From Aurantiochytrium sp. KH105 (lineage: Eukaryota > Sar > Bigyra > Thraustochytrida > Thraustochytriidae), in assembly GCA_003116975.1 (NCBI GenBank), contig BGKB01000176.1:62001-126000 (forward strand): a DNA stretch of 64,000 bases, written 5' to 3'. The notes under the pieces were generated by a model that ran no database searches, was not told the DNA's origin, and worked only from the letters and a program-made list of their open reading frames with translations. Positions 38,776 through 49,443 of the stretch are shown in pieces; the stretch's first letter is position 1, and each line of letters begins with the position of its first letter. The position numbers and the translations under genes are program-made.

Positions 38776-40066
38776 TTGCAAGTAGGTTACTATAGTGTAG
38801 TAGATTCGTAAAGTTCTTGCAATTTCTGTGTAAACTTGGCCAATCATTCGAGATTCTTCCTCACGATGAGGTCCCCTGTTTCGGCTCTTTTGCTTGCTAT
38901 CTGCACTTTTTCAAGTCGAAGCAAAGAGCGAGCACAGGATCTTCGAGTCTTCGCACCACCATCTCTTTGATGAGAACAACGCATGCGCTTCAGCGGCGCT
39001 GTGCAGCTGCCAGGCTAGACTTCACTTCGCTCTGCTCCGCGTACGTATACGGCCCAGTGCGGGGGACGACTTCGGCCGCCTCGGCCATTTGAACCAGCCA
39101 GTTGCGTCGGCGCTGGCTTCCCCAAACTGGAAAACCGGAGAGGCGCGCGAGAGAGAGGGTGGTTGGACGGGTGGGGTGGGTGGGGACGGTCGTTGCTAGC
39201 TTGGGAGCTTGCTCGCGGGAGATTTCCGCCCCGTGCCGCTGGCTCGGCTAACGCCGCCGGGTGTCGGCAATCTGGCTCCCATCGCCCCAACCTCGCGCAA
39301 GCCTGGAGGCCTGCAAGTTCCCTTCCCTTCTTTCTTACTTTCTTGGGGCCAGCCAGCTAGAAGCGCTGGTAATCGACGGGTATAGTGACACGAAGTCGAC
39401 AGCGAGCCGGGCACAGCAACTGTGGGGCGACTTGGGACTCGTCTCGACACGGCCGCCGGAGATGTGCAAACGATCGTGGTTGAAAGGAAATGAACGCATG
39501 CACGCACGCATCGGGCCTGAGACGCACAGACGGGTCCGCACATCGAGCCAGCGTGAGCGACGACGGACAGCCGCGAAGGCCGACCCCTCTTGCGTGCGCG
39601 TGCGCGCGTTCTCCGCGGTGGAAAAGGAGTCGGCCCCGCGGCCATCATTCTAAATTGGGGAAGGTAAAAAGCCAGCGGGCACGCTTGCTGGGGCAGGATG
39701 GCCCCGGCGGACGCATCATTTCCTCTCAGCCGGCCACAAGTGAGCTGGCGGGCGGTAGCGGCTCTGAGAGAGTGGTTTGACAGAGGGAAAGATAGCGGAT
39801 CGTGTGTGCGCGGGAAGGTATTACACGATGAGGCAAGTGAAGTGATACGGGCAGATGTTGCGACGAGACTCCGCTTTTGGTCTTCTCTACGTGTCACTAA
39901 AGTATGATGAAGACGAGCAATCTGAGCGCGAAAACCTATCGAAAGCAAACCTGCAACTCAAATCCAAAGCTAAGACATCCAAAACATCAACAAGAAGCAA
40001 ATTGATTGTGCGATCCCTCACGATCCTCGAAATCGTCGCTGACGAGGGATTTCTGAGCCCGGCAAG
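38776..40066. other. Intergenic stretch upstream of metalloprotease
   Basis: About 1.3 kb. Open frames exist on both strands (the longest on minus, 39196-39948), but their translations have no signal peptide, domain or balanced composition. The last 200 bp are AT-richer and probably form the metalloprotease promoter and leader. Confidence 0.55.
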
Positions 40067-41668
40067 ATGAAGACGGCCAAGAGCGCCCTCGTGTCGCTCG
40101 CCGTTGTGCTCCTTGTGGCAAGTACGTCAACAAGTGCCGAAAAGCTCTCCTCGCCGAGCTTTCGTGGTCTTGAAGAATCTACAACCGAAACCGGCGAAGA
40201 AGAAAAGGAGACGTGCGAACTTCAGCCTCGTTGCGAAAAGCTTGGAGGCAAATGCCTCCCCAAGGACGAGTGCCTTCGCATGGGGTCCGAGTATCGCTGG
40301 ATCGCGCCCCATCAAGAGTTCTGCGGACTCGATGCGAGCGCTTCCTCGGGCTGCGGCTGCTGCTTTGTGAAAAAGGACGAGACCATGACCGAGAAGCGTC
40401 TTCTCGAGACGGTCGCGGAGCATGAGACCAATCTGAAGCCCCGCCTGGTCATGACAGGAGGTGGCCTTAACCTCAACCTTGGACCCGATGGCGTGGGCAG
40501 ACTTTCTCTCACTGGTCTCGGATTCAACCTTGACGGCTCGCCCGGTGAATGGAGTTTCGCTTCGACTCCGAGCGGAAAGGAGACCCCGGCGCCAGAGTGT
40601 GACGACAAGCAATGCTTTATCAAGGTGCGTGGCTTCCTGCACAGCCCGAAAGTCGACGATGTTGTTGAGCCCACCAAGCTGGAAGATGGCGTCTTCGCGA
40701 GCGAAATGACGGAGGCCATCGTTGAGGTTGCCTTTGACAACACCGAAGGAAACGACGACGTACAAGCCATGCTCAAGGACGAGAACGACCTTTCGCGTAT
40801 GGTCAAGGTGCGTTTCGCTGGTTCCGCGCGGATCGAGGTTGTCAACCCGCATCAATCGGTTGTTGCTCTGCTCAAAGAGGACGGTGTTCCAAGCTCCTTG
40901 GAGCTTATGGATCTCACTGGTATTTGGACGCGATACGACCCGCTTTGGCCGGTCCCGCCCGTCATCATTTGGCCTTTTCCGCTCCAGGAGGAGAATTATC
41001 AGCTTTGCGTTCAGCCCGTGCGCATTCGTCAACGCTCGTGCAGTGGGTGGGACTTCCTTGGTCTCTGTATTGGTGGCTCATACACGTACACGTATTCTGG
41101 CGCGGGTCTCAACTTTGGGCGCCCGGGCGCCAACCTGCAGTGGGGTAAGGTCGATCTGAGCTTCTACTGGAAGGACTGGGTAACCATCAACGACAACAGC
41201 GGCAAGTATGCTGTCGTCACGGAAAGCGAGGAGGCCTCCCTGCGCAGCGAGGTCAACGATCCGAGCTGTGTAGAAGTGTTCTTCGTGCCAAAATTCTCGC
41301 CCTCGAGCCTGCATGGTGGTGGCGCCTGCTGGGGGAGTGGCACTGCAAGCGCCAAGATCATCACATCCGATGAAATGGTTAGCTGTGGTGTGGACGAGAC
41401 GCATTTGGCCCATGAGCTCGGCCATGCCGTCGGCATTATGCACCCGAACACTGGCCATGCTACACTTGCGGACGGTTCCACGGGGACGCTCATGTGCGGG
41501 TCTGGCTGGGAGCGCGATAACCCACGCCGCAACTCGCGCGACAATGGCGAGAACATGCAGAATCCTCTTTTGGCATGCTACATGGACACAATGGACTGGG
41601 GCCACGACTGCGTCGATTCGAGCTCGTGCGGATCTTGTGCAGCGAACATGCCTTCCGACAGCTGCTAA
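40067..41668 (+). CDS. Secreted metzincin-type zinc metalloprotease
   Basis: A 533-residue protein with a signal peptide (MKTAKSALVSLAVVLLVAS..., about 1-23). A small Cys-rich module (about 45-100, CELQPRC...CGCCF) and a beta-rich central part follow. The C-terminal catalytic domain carries the extended zinc motif HELGHAVGIMH at residues 449-459 (three His ligands, catalytic Glu450), with a Met-turn candidate GTLMCGS (Met476). This HExxHxxGxxH plus Met arrangement is that of metzincins; I cannot assign the exact peptidase family. The protein ends in a Cys-containing tail, DWGHDCVDSSSCGSC. Probably extracellular protein digestion. The last 78 bp with the stop codon are repeated directly downstream. 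Confidence 0.88.
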   Translation: MKTAKSALVSLAVVLLVASTSTSAEKLSSPSFRGLEESTTETGEEEKETCELQPRCEKLGGKCLPKDECLRMGSEYRWIAPHQEFCGLDASASSGCGCCFVKKDETMTEKRLLETVAEHETNLKPRLVMTGGGLNLNLGPDGVGRLSLTGLGFNLDGSPGEWSFASTPSGKETPAPECDDKQCFIKVRGFLHSPKVDDVVEPTKLEDGVFASEMTEAIVEVAFDNTEGNDDVQAMLKDENDLSRMVKVRFAGSARIEVVNPHQSVVALLKEDGVPSSLELMDLTGIWTRYDPLWPVPPVIIWPFPLQEENYQLCVQPVRIRQRSCSGWDFLGLCIGGSYTYTYSGAGLNFGRPGANLQWGKVDLSFYWKDWVTINDNSGKYAVVTESEEASLRSEVNDPSCVEVFFVPKFSPSSLHGGGACWGSGTASAKIITSDEMVSCGVDETHLAHELGHAVGIMHPNTGHATLADGSTGTLMCGSGWERDNPRRNSRDNGENMQNPLLACYMDTMDWGHDCVDSSSCGSCAANMPSDSC

Positions 41669-41748
41669 TAGGACTGGGGCCACGACTGCGTCAATTCGAG
41701 CTCGTGCGGATCTTGTGCAGCGAACATGCCTTCCGACAGCTGCTAATA
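41593..41748 (+). repeat. 78-bp tandem duplication spanning the metalloprotease stop codon
   Basis: Copy 1 (41593-41670) encodes the last residues of the metalloprotease plus TAA TAG. Copy 2 (41671-41748) follows head to tail and differs at one clear position (GTCGAT against GTCAAT). Because 78 is a multiple of three, copy 2 stays in frame beyond the two stops and would again encode DWGHDCVNSSSCGSC. Confidence 0.92.
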
Positions 41749-41987
41749 CAAGTCGGATCGATTTCACTCGTGCACATTTCCGAGACAAAACAGGATCCAG
41801 AAATACAAGAGTAAAAGCATAAAAGAAAAGAAGCAAAGATTGCCTTGGTAGTAAAAGAAGAAGAACATGCGATGCAGTGCAATCCACTGCAGGGAAGAGC
41901 AGGGCAGGAAATGGAGAATGTCATAGCATGCGCTCCTTGCGTCCCATACAAAACTTGCTCGCGCGGTGGTCGGAAGCCATATATTGC

Positions 41988-42454
41988 TCACGCAGCAGCC
42001 GATGATTCTTCAGTCTCCGCAGGCTCGGCGGCGGGTGAGAGAAGACACTCGAGGCAGTCCGCAAAAATGGCATCGGACATGGCTTCATCGTGAGAATGAC
42101 CATGGCCACGGCCATGAGCATGCAGAACATGACCGTGGCTGTGGCCGGGATGATGCAGATTTCCATGTCCATGAGCATGGTGGTGGTGATGGTGGTGACG
42201 GTGATGACCATGTATGTTAGCATGGTGCTGGCGCAGGTGCAGCTGATGTTGGTCATTGCGCTGATGCTCACGAGGGCGATCCTGACGCAGAGGCATGCTC
42301 ACGTGATGAGAAGCCCCGTGAAGGTGACTGCCGCGAGCGTAGTGAAGATGGCCGTAATGGTGCGACACCGAAGCATGGTTCTCGGTGTGAAGCATGGGCC
42401 GCTGCGCGTTTCTCGCAAGAGAATTCACGCTTGCAGAATTGGGAATCGAACCTG

Positions 42455-42488
<34 letters not shown>

Positions 42489-43337
42489 TGCCGAAGAGGA
42501 AGACGAAGACGTGGGTCCTACCGGATCTAGAGCGCCTTGGTGGAGACAGGGTTCTCCATTTTCGTGGGGATCCGCAAAAGAGTGCGGGCGCTGCATGATC
42601 AGACCCTTTTGCATGTCTTCGATGCTTGGGCAGGGAACAAACGGGCAATCGTGGTCTTCGTCCATGATAGCCTTCATATCCAGCGCGCTAATGGGGGTCT
42701 TCGTCCCACGTGGGAAGGGATACGAATGCTGCACATTAATTTGATCGTCGCAAGCTTGCTTGAGCGCAGCCTCGAGCTGTTCAGAGAAAACCTCCTTTGT
42801 GCGCTTCGAATTCGAGCGGTATTTCTGCAAATGCGACTTGACGTGGCCACTGTCGAGACTTCCACGCTCAAAGAGGCCCCAGCGGTCGAGAATTTTGCGC
42901 GGCGAGGCATGCTCAAGACCAATATCGAAGATGATGCTCAGAAACTTGACGTGCATCCGCTCGTTCCAAACGAGGCGCCGGGACTTGGATTTGGCCGCGC
43001 CGCCCGAGGCATTGGTGGGCCCGCCCTTGCTTGCACCGGCTTCTTCGGCGCTCGTGACGCTTGCGCTGCTCTTGCTCGCTTTGGCGCCGCGCGAGGCTTT
43101 GGCAAGGTTCCCAGCGGCAGCGGTGGCAGACGCGGCAGCAGTGGGCCCCGTCGCGAGCTCGATTTCGCCATCGTCAGGCCCGCTCGGTGCCTTGGCGCCA
43201 GCTTCGTGGAAAATGCTCTCGCATCTGTCCACGGACTCGGTCGACGTGCAGTCCGTACAGCGCTTGGCCTTGGGGCCCGCGGGCTCCGCGTCCGCCTCGC
43301 GCGCGCGCTTCTTGTTCACGCGTGCCGTCTTCATCAT
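41988..43337 (-). CDS. GARP/Myb-like transcription factor with His-rich tail
   Basis: A 449-residue protein beginning at the double ATG at 43337; longer upstream frame is Arg/Ser-rich spacer. An Ala/Ser/Lys-rich N-terminus with a CTDC pair leads to a single Myb-like helix-turn-helix at about 119-175 (RLVWNERMHVKFL ... HVKSHLQKYR). The HVKSHLQKYR end is the hallmark of the GARP/G2-like and SHAQKY-type families, which bind DNA as single-repeat Myb proteins. A poly-Ser tract (about 280-300, encoded by a TCG repeat) and an exceptional His-rich region (about 320-430, runs of seven His plus many HGH and HSH units) follow. The tail could bind metal or drive condensation; neither is shown. Nuclear location is likely from KKRAR near the start. 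Confidence 0.87.
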
Positions 43338-43491
43338 GCCTCTCCCTTTCGCGCGAGCCGCCTCTGCCGAGCAAACTCCGGGGAGCGCGGGGGGGCGAGA
43401 AAACGGGGGTGGGGGGGGGGGCGGCGTCCTCCGCGCCACGGCGCCGCGCGCGCTGCCTCGTCGCCGGCCGGGGTCCGGGCGTCGCGCGCCG

Positions 43492-43560
43492 CTTGATCGA
43501 TCGATCGATCGATGGTTGAATGAATGAATGAATGAATGAATGATGAATGAATGAATGAAC
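43492..43560. repeat. GATC and AATG tetranucleotide microsatellites
   Basis: Five GATC units followed by about twelve AATG units with one interruption, upstream of the GARP-factor gene. Confidence 0.9.
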
Positions 43561-44509
43561 GACTGACAATGATCGACGTGAGAGCCCGCGGCATTCCCGA
43601 TTGTGTGGCGCCGGTTGCGCACTTGCGCGGCCGCGCATTGTGGACTTGTCACGCGCCATTGCCGACTTGCGCCTCCATCAAGATTGACTCTGACCGCCGT
43701 CGCGCCGCCAACCAAACGACCGGTCGCGCGACCCTCCCTCCGTCCGGGCGAGCGGCCGCACTGCGATCGACGAGAGGCGGTTGCCCTTCGCCGTCGCGCA
43801 GGCGGCCCGGATATCGTGCAGCGAGCTGCCTGTCTTCGCCGCGGAGCACGCGTCCACTTCGCGCGGGAAGCGAGCGTGCGAGTGAGCGAGCGAGGGCGCC
43901 TCTTCCTTTCCACAAGACCCCCCCCCTTGGCATCGCAAACGCCAACGTGCGCGCGCCGACCTCGCGAGCGGCAGGACGAAGAGCAGGCCAATTCCGGGCT
44001 TCTCGCGCGAGACTTATCGACCCTCGCGACCTTTGCGCGCGCGAGAGGAGAGAAGCCTTGGCAGCGGAAACCTTGTGGGGTGGCGGGTGACCAAATCTCG
44101 TGACCACTTTCGCGTTGCTTGGGCTTGTCGCTAGGACGCACCTGTGCGAATAATACCTGTTCCAGAAAATTCTTATGTGATTGTAGTCAAAATGGTTGTT
44201 TGATTGGAGCGTTGTCGGGTGTGATCTGGCTGGACCAAAGTGCACTCACTTTGAATTTTTCGATGACAACCGTGACCAGCCATTCCTCGCTCAGAAGAAA
44301 GCGACAACGCATGGATCCTATTGTACAAAAGAATAAAGCTGAGGAGTAGTGAGAACCTGGCTGATATCGAGCCGTGAATGTGCTCAGACAAAAGGTTGAA
44401 AGTGCGGTGATAAGTATGAAAATGTGGACGCACGCTGAAATGGTCAACGAAGAAGAAGTAGATGAAGAAGAACTTGGTCATTCCAGCGCAAAATGATTGA
44501 TGGTCGACT

Positions 44510-44541
44510 TTGGGGGGTGGGGGTGGGGGTGGGGGGATGGG
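44510..44541 (+). other. G-run tract, potential G-quadruplex
   Basis: Six or so runs of five to six G separated by single T or AT within 32 bases (form G6-T-G5-T-G5-T-G6-AT-G6). This meets the usual four-run quadruplex pattern on the plus strand. It lies in the middle of a gene-free spacer. Confidence 0.7.
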
Positions 44542-45829
44542 GGGCACAATCGTTCATTCTCGATTGTTCTTGCCGGCATACCAGCAAAGCATCCAAGCGA
44601 GTCGTCCGACATTATGCAATTGCGCCCTCTTCTGCGAGAAACAGAAGGCATGCCATTAGCAGAGTCTCGCTTGGAAGTAAAGAGAGTTGGAACACAATCC
44701 AAGCGTACCTTGTACAGCTAGACCTGCCTAGGATGCTCAGAATGCGATAAAATTGCTTGACTGGGAGTCAAATAGATTGTTTGTTTTGCTATGTTCGTTA
44801 GGATCGCAAGAGTTGATTCGGGTCTGGCCAAAAACAAACTTGCTCCTGTCTTGAAGACTTCGGCTCCCACCTTAGTTTGCCCCGTGGTACAGACATGGTT
44901 GGTAAATCTTGTCGAGTCTCCGAACCGCTGCTTGCCCACGACAAGTACAGAGTTAGACTTACGTTACAGTTGACGTCGGAAAGTACGTGGTCCGGAAAGT
45001 ATTGATTCATAGGAGATTCCCCGTGGGTGTAGGGTAGTCCTCGCCGCTCCTGTGGCACTGATCCCTCTTCACGTCATTTCCATTTTCCACAAGAACGAAG
45101 TTCTTCACGCGGTGCCTTGTCGCGTCGAAAACGCAAACATCGGATAACGCAAGTATAATCTAAAGGATACGTTCACTTCGCTGGCGTCTTTCGCATTGAA
45201 TTCAAGGAATTATCATTCACAATGCAATGGTGATTCTCCAATCGTCGGTCAGTCCAGCACCAAAGCGAGACTCGTGCCGACCGAGGTTTTTCCGAAGCGC
45301 TTACATTTCCCTTTTCTCCCATCTCCAGTGCCGGTCGGCGTAAACTTGTTCTATCCATCGAAAAAGTCGGCAGACGCATCTTATACATTATTTACCCCCG
45401 CCTGCGCGCAGTCTGAAAATCGCGCTCTCCTCGCCCCTCGACTGAACCGTCTGTAAAGTGATGCTTCTCCAACCTAGGCCTAGGCCTCCTAGAAGCAGGG
45501 TGATAGCGGGAAAACAAGATTCGCCGGCGTCGAGCAAGCACGCAGTGCGAAAATAGCGCGGCAACCGCGACGAGCGCGCGGCTTGCGCGGCGCGTAGCGC
45601 ACGTCGGGGCCCCCGGCGCGCGGCTTGCGCGGCCTGCGCGGCACGGCGCGGCGGAGCGGGACGAAGGCCAGGCGGGAATCAACAAAGCAGCCCCGTCCTG
45701 GGCGTTTGCAGGTGCCTTGTGAACGGTGGGCAGCGTTGCCAAAGGTGATTTACGTGGCTCGACCCGGCGTGGCTGGGTCGGGCCCGCTACGAGCGCGACG
45801 CCGAGTCCGTCGGCGACCTCGACGCCATA

Positions 45830-48800
45830 ATGTTCTCCTTCGGCGGCAACAACGGAGGCAGCAACAATAATAACGCCAACAATAACAGCGGAGGAGGAAA
45901 TCAAGCTGGCAGCGGAGGAGGCTTTGGCGGCGGCTTTGGCGCAGCGGGCGGCTTTGGGGCCGCCGGATCCTCAGGCTTTGGAAGGGCCGCATCTGGAGGA
46001 TTTGGAGCCAACATCGGCGGAGCTGGCGGCTTCGGGAAGCCGTCTGCCCCAGGGGGCTTTGGCGGCAACTCTGGTGCTGGCAGCGGCTTTGGAAAATCAT
46101 CAGCTCCAGGTGGTTTTGGTGGATCTTCGAATACAGGTGGCTTCGGAAAATCGACGGCTTCAGGTGGCTTTGGACAATCCTCAAATACAGGTGGCTTCGG
46201 AAAGTCATCGTCCTCATTATCATCATCATCATCATCATCGGCAAATTCTACGGGTGGATTTGGCGCCGCCACCAAAGGCGGATTCGGCAGTGCCAGTGGT
46301 GGTACATCAGGCAACCAAGGCTTCGGATCTTCTGGAGGGAATAATGCAAGCAGTTCTGGATTTGGCTTCGGGAACAATCGTGCTGGCAATAAAGACAGTG
46401 CAAATCGTGGCTTCAGTGCAGGGTTTGGGGGTAAGAAGCGCGCAGGAGAGGCCGACAAAAAGCCCGGTTTTGGTTCAGGCGGTTTTGGCGCGGGCCAAAG
46501 CAATCAGTCGTCGCCGGCCTCTGGTGGTGGCTTTGGTCGCTCGAGTGGTCAAGGTTTCGGACAGGCCTCAAGTCCTGCTGGTTTTGGAAATCGCGCAGGC
46601 TTTGGTGGTGGTGGCGGTGGCGCTGCTACTGCGACGGCCAAAAGCGGACCAAACGCGAATCGAACTTCACAGGGCTTCGGTCGAGCAAGCGGTTTCGGGT
46701 CTGCAGCGACAGTATCGACCTCGCCATCAGCAGGGGGTGCCAAGTCAAAGGGCTCTGGCAAAGTAGCGCATGCCAAAAACGCCGGTGCTTTCGGTGGAAA
46801 TAATAACAACGCACAATCATCGTCCTCGGGAGGCTCTGGATTTGGCGCCGGAGCTTTTGGTGGAGCCCGTGGTGGGTCGCCGGCTTCTTCCGGGGCAGCT
46901 CCAGCAGGTACCTTTGGATTCGGATCGAAGAGCCAGACGAGTAGCGGTGGTTTTGGCAACCGTGCGCAAGCCTCGGGCTTTGGTCAGAGCGCGAACGCCT
47001 CAAGCGGCGCGGACGATACGACCTCCAACACAAGGCCAGCAGGAGGCGGATTTGCGGGCTTCGGGGCCGCAACTTCCGGCTTTGGATCCTCATCTGGCTT
47101 CGGTTCTGGAAACGCGGGTGGTCCTGGCGGCTTTGGCAACGGCCAAAAGCCAAAGGGCTTTGGAAAGGCCTCAGCAACTGCAACGTCGAGCGAGTTCGGA
47201 GGCGCTTCGCGCGACGCTGGTAGTGGCTTCAAGGGCTCATCATTCAACGAATCTTCATTCGGATCGGGCTTTGGCAGCGGTCAAGGAGAGCAGGATCAAC
47301 AATCCCAACAAAAAGAGCAAGATGGCAGCGGACGTGGTCGCCGCAAGCGCGAAGCAGATCAGGATACTTCATCTCGCTCAGGCAAGACGCCTGCCCGCAA
47401 GGAAGTCCAGCTCTCGCTCCGCGGAGCGCCGACTGACGAGGATGCTCTCTTCGAGTATTTTTCCAAGTTTGGGCCCGTAGAAACCGTGCAAGTACGTGCA
47501 AACCAAAGCACAGCGCAAATCGTTTTCGGCAATATTGCGACAGCGAGCAAAGTTGTGCGAAAGGCCATGCATAAGATTGGTAGCACTTCCGTCAAGGCTC
47601 GCTTCGGCGGCTCCGGAGTCGGCCCCAGAGCAGGACCATCATCAGCTAGTGCAAGCAGCAACAATGATGACGGCGCAGGGGCCGTGAGTGCAAGTGCCGG
47701 AAACCGTTCCAAGGCAGCAACGTCCGCCAACAGCGAAAAGATTGCCGAAGTCTCTCGCGAGGACAAAGCGCGACGCAAAGCCATGATGGAAGCGCGTATT
47801 GCCGAACTTGAGCGACAGAAAAAGGCGCGCGAGCAAAAGAAGCAGCAAAGTTCGCAAGCTCCGGGGCCAGCTACGAATCTCGCAAGTTTGGACCCCAAGA
47901 TGAAGAAACGAACGCAGCAGTCACAGCCAGCTTCGCGGAAACTCTCTTCAGCAGGCCGCGCCATTTCGAGCAGCTTTAGTGCAGTGAGCAGCGACGGCGC
48001 CGAGGACGAGCGCGAGGACGACGACGACGACGACGACGACGATAGCCGCGGCGATGGTGGGTCGGACGCTAACTTTGCGCGACGCAAACGCGCTGAGCGT
48101 TTCAAGCTCGCTCGACCTGTTTCTTCGACACCGCACATGTCAGCAGACCCTACACAGCCGCCCATCATGGGCGCGACGCCGCGAGAAAAGGGCAAGTTTC
48201 TTGTTGGAGAGTGCATGAAAATGTGTCCCAAGTCCGAGACAGATCGACGATACCATGAAAATTCCTTGCACCTCTTGGAGAGACAACATCCGGAGATGCC
48301 AGAGCTTCCTTCCAAGTACGAGCTAACCGTCAAGTCATTCATGCGATCATCAGCCGGTATGGTTCTTGATATTCCAGACATTGTACGCCCCGAGTCTGTG
48401 CTCGCACGCACCATCGACTATCTTTGGGACGACATTCTGGATCGCCCCGAGCGGGGCGCTGATCCACGGTTCAGGGACTCTGACCTCTATCGCGCCGGTG
48501 ATGGCGCCACGCCAACGCCTGCCTTTGTGATCTCGTTTCTTCAGGATCGCACGCGATCCGTTCGCAAAGACTTTAGTCTGCAGGGCTTTCTCGAGGAAAA
48601 TGGGCCCCTTTCGGCTAATTGCGTGCGGGTGTTCGAAGAATGTGCGCGCATGCACATCATGGTTGACGAACAGCTTTGCAATGTTTCCAAGGCCGAAGGT
48701 CACGATGAGACGCTCAATCGACAAGAGGCGAACAATTGTCTCAAGGCACTGAACGGAATGTATGCCCGCGCCCGCGCACTCTCGCCTTCATCGTCTCAGC

Positions 48801-49411
48801 AAGAGTCTCAAAAGGCGCACATTCTTCGTCGAGAGGCTGAGTTCCGAGCGTACTACATCCTTATGCAAGCTTCTGACGCATTTACTGTGGCCGTGTACAT
48901 TCGTGATTTGCCGTCTGCATTACGCCAAACCACCTGGCTTCGCATTGCTCTGCAAGTCACGCGCGCGTTGCATCGTCGAGATTTTGTTACCTTTTTTCGG
49001 CTGCTTCGCTCTCCGCAGACACCATATCTCGTGGGCTGCCTCATGCATGGCTTGCTCGAACGAGTTTGGCGTGATGCTCTCCTTATTCTCAATCAGGCCA
49101 CCTTTCGCCAGGGTGATGCGCACTACTCTTTTGACAAGCTCGCGGAGATGCTATGCTTCGAGGACGCTGATCACGCGCGCGCTTTTACCAAATACGTTGG
49201 GCTTCCGTCCCAAGATAATCTTCACGTTGAGTTTGGTAAGGTGCGCACGCTTGCGCGCCCCGACACACGTTTTCCGCGTCGTGTGCTCAAACTTGTTGAG
49301 GATAAGCGTTTTGGTCGTTCTCCGCAGGCGGAGTACCCGCCTCGACGTCAAATTGTGCGTGGACTCGACGTTTCCCATCAACGACTCAACGATGCCGACG
49401 ACCAAAAGGCC

Positions 49412-49443
<32 letters not shown>

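Larger units (their letters stand above)
43338..45829. other. Long intergenic region, GARP factor / FG-SAC3 gene
   Basis: A 2.5-kb divergent spacer. It contains GATC then AATG microsatellites, two ACTTGCGC motifs (about 43618 and 43661), a G-rich run at 44510-44541 and two GCGCGCGGCTTGCGCGGC-type repeats (45575-45636). No protein gene, tRNA or snRNA is recognised. Open frames in 43340-44140 continue the GARP frame upstream but are low complexity. Confidence 0.55.

Noticed and set aside
39196-39948. A 250-codon minus-strand open frame between the sugar transporter and the metalloprotease
   Set aside because: Ser/Arg/Pro-rich with no domain, signal or plausible start context; typical of stop-poor GC-rich spacer.
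43338-44141. N-terminal extension of the GARP-factor frame
   Set aside because: Upstream part crosses GATC and AATG microsatellites and has no conserved content; the double ATG at 43337 is a better start.
44700-45060. Possible small RNA gene in the spacer before the FG-SAC3 gene
   Set aside because: Checked for tRNA and snRNA landmarks and found none; no terminator-like run or consistent stems.
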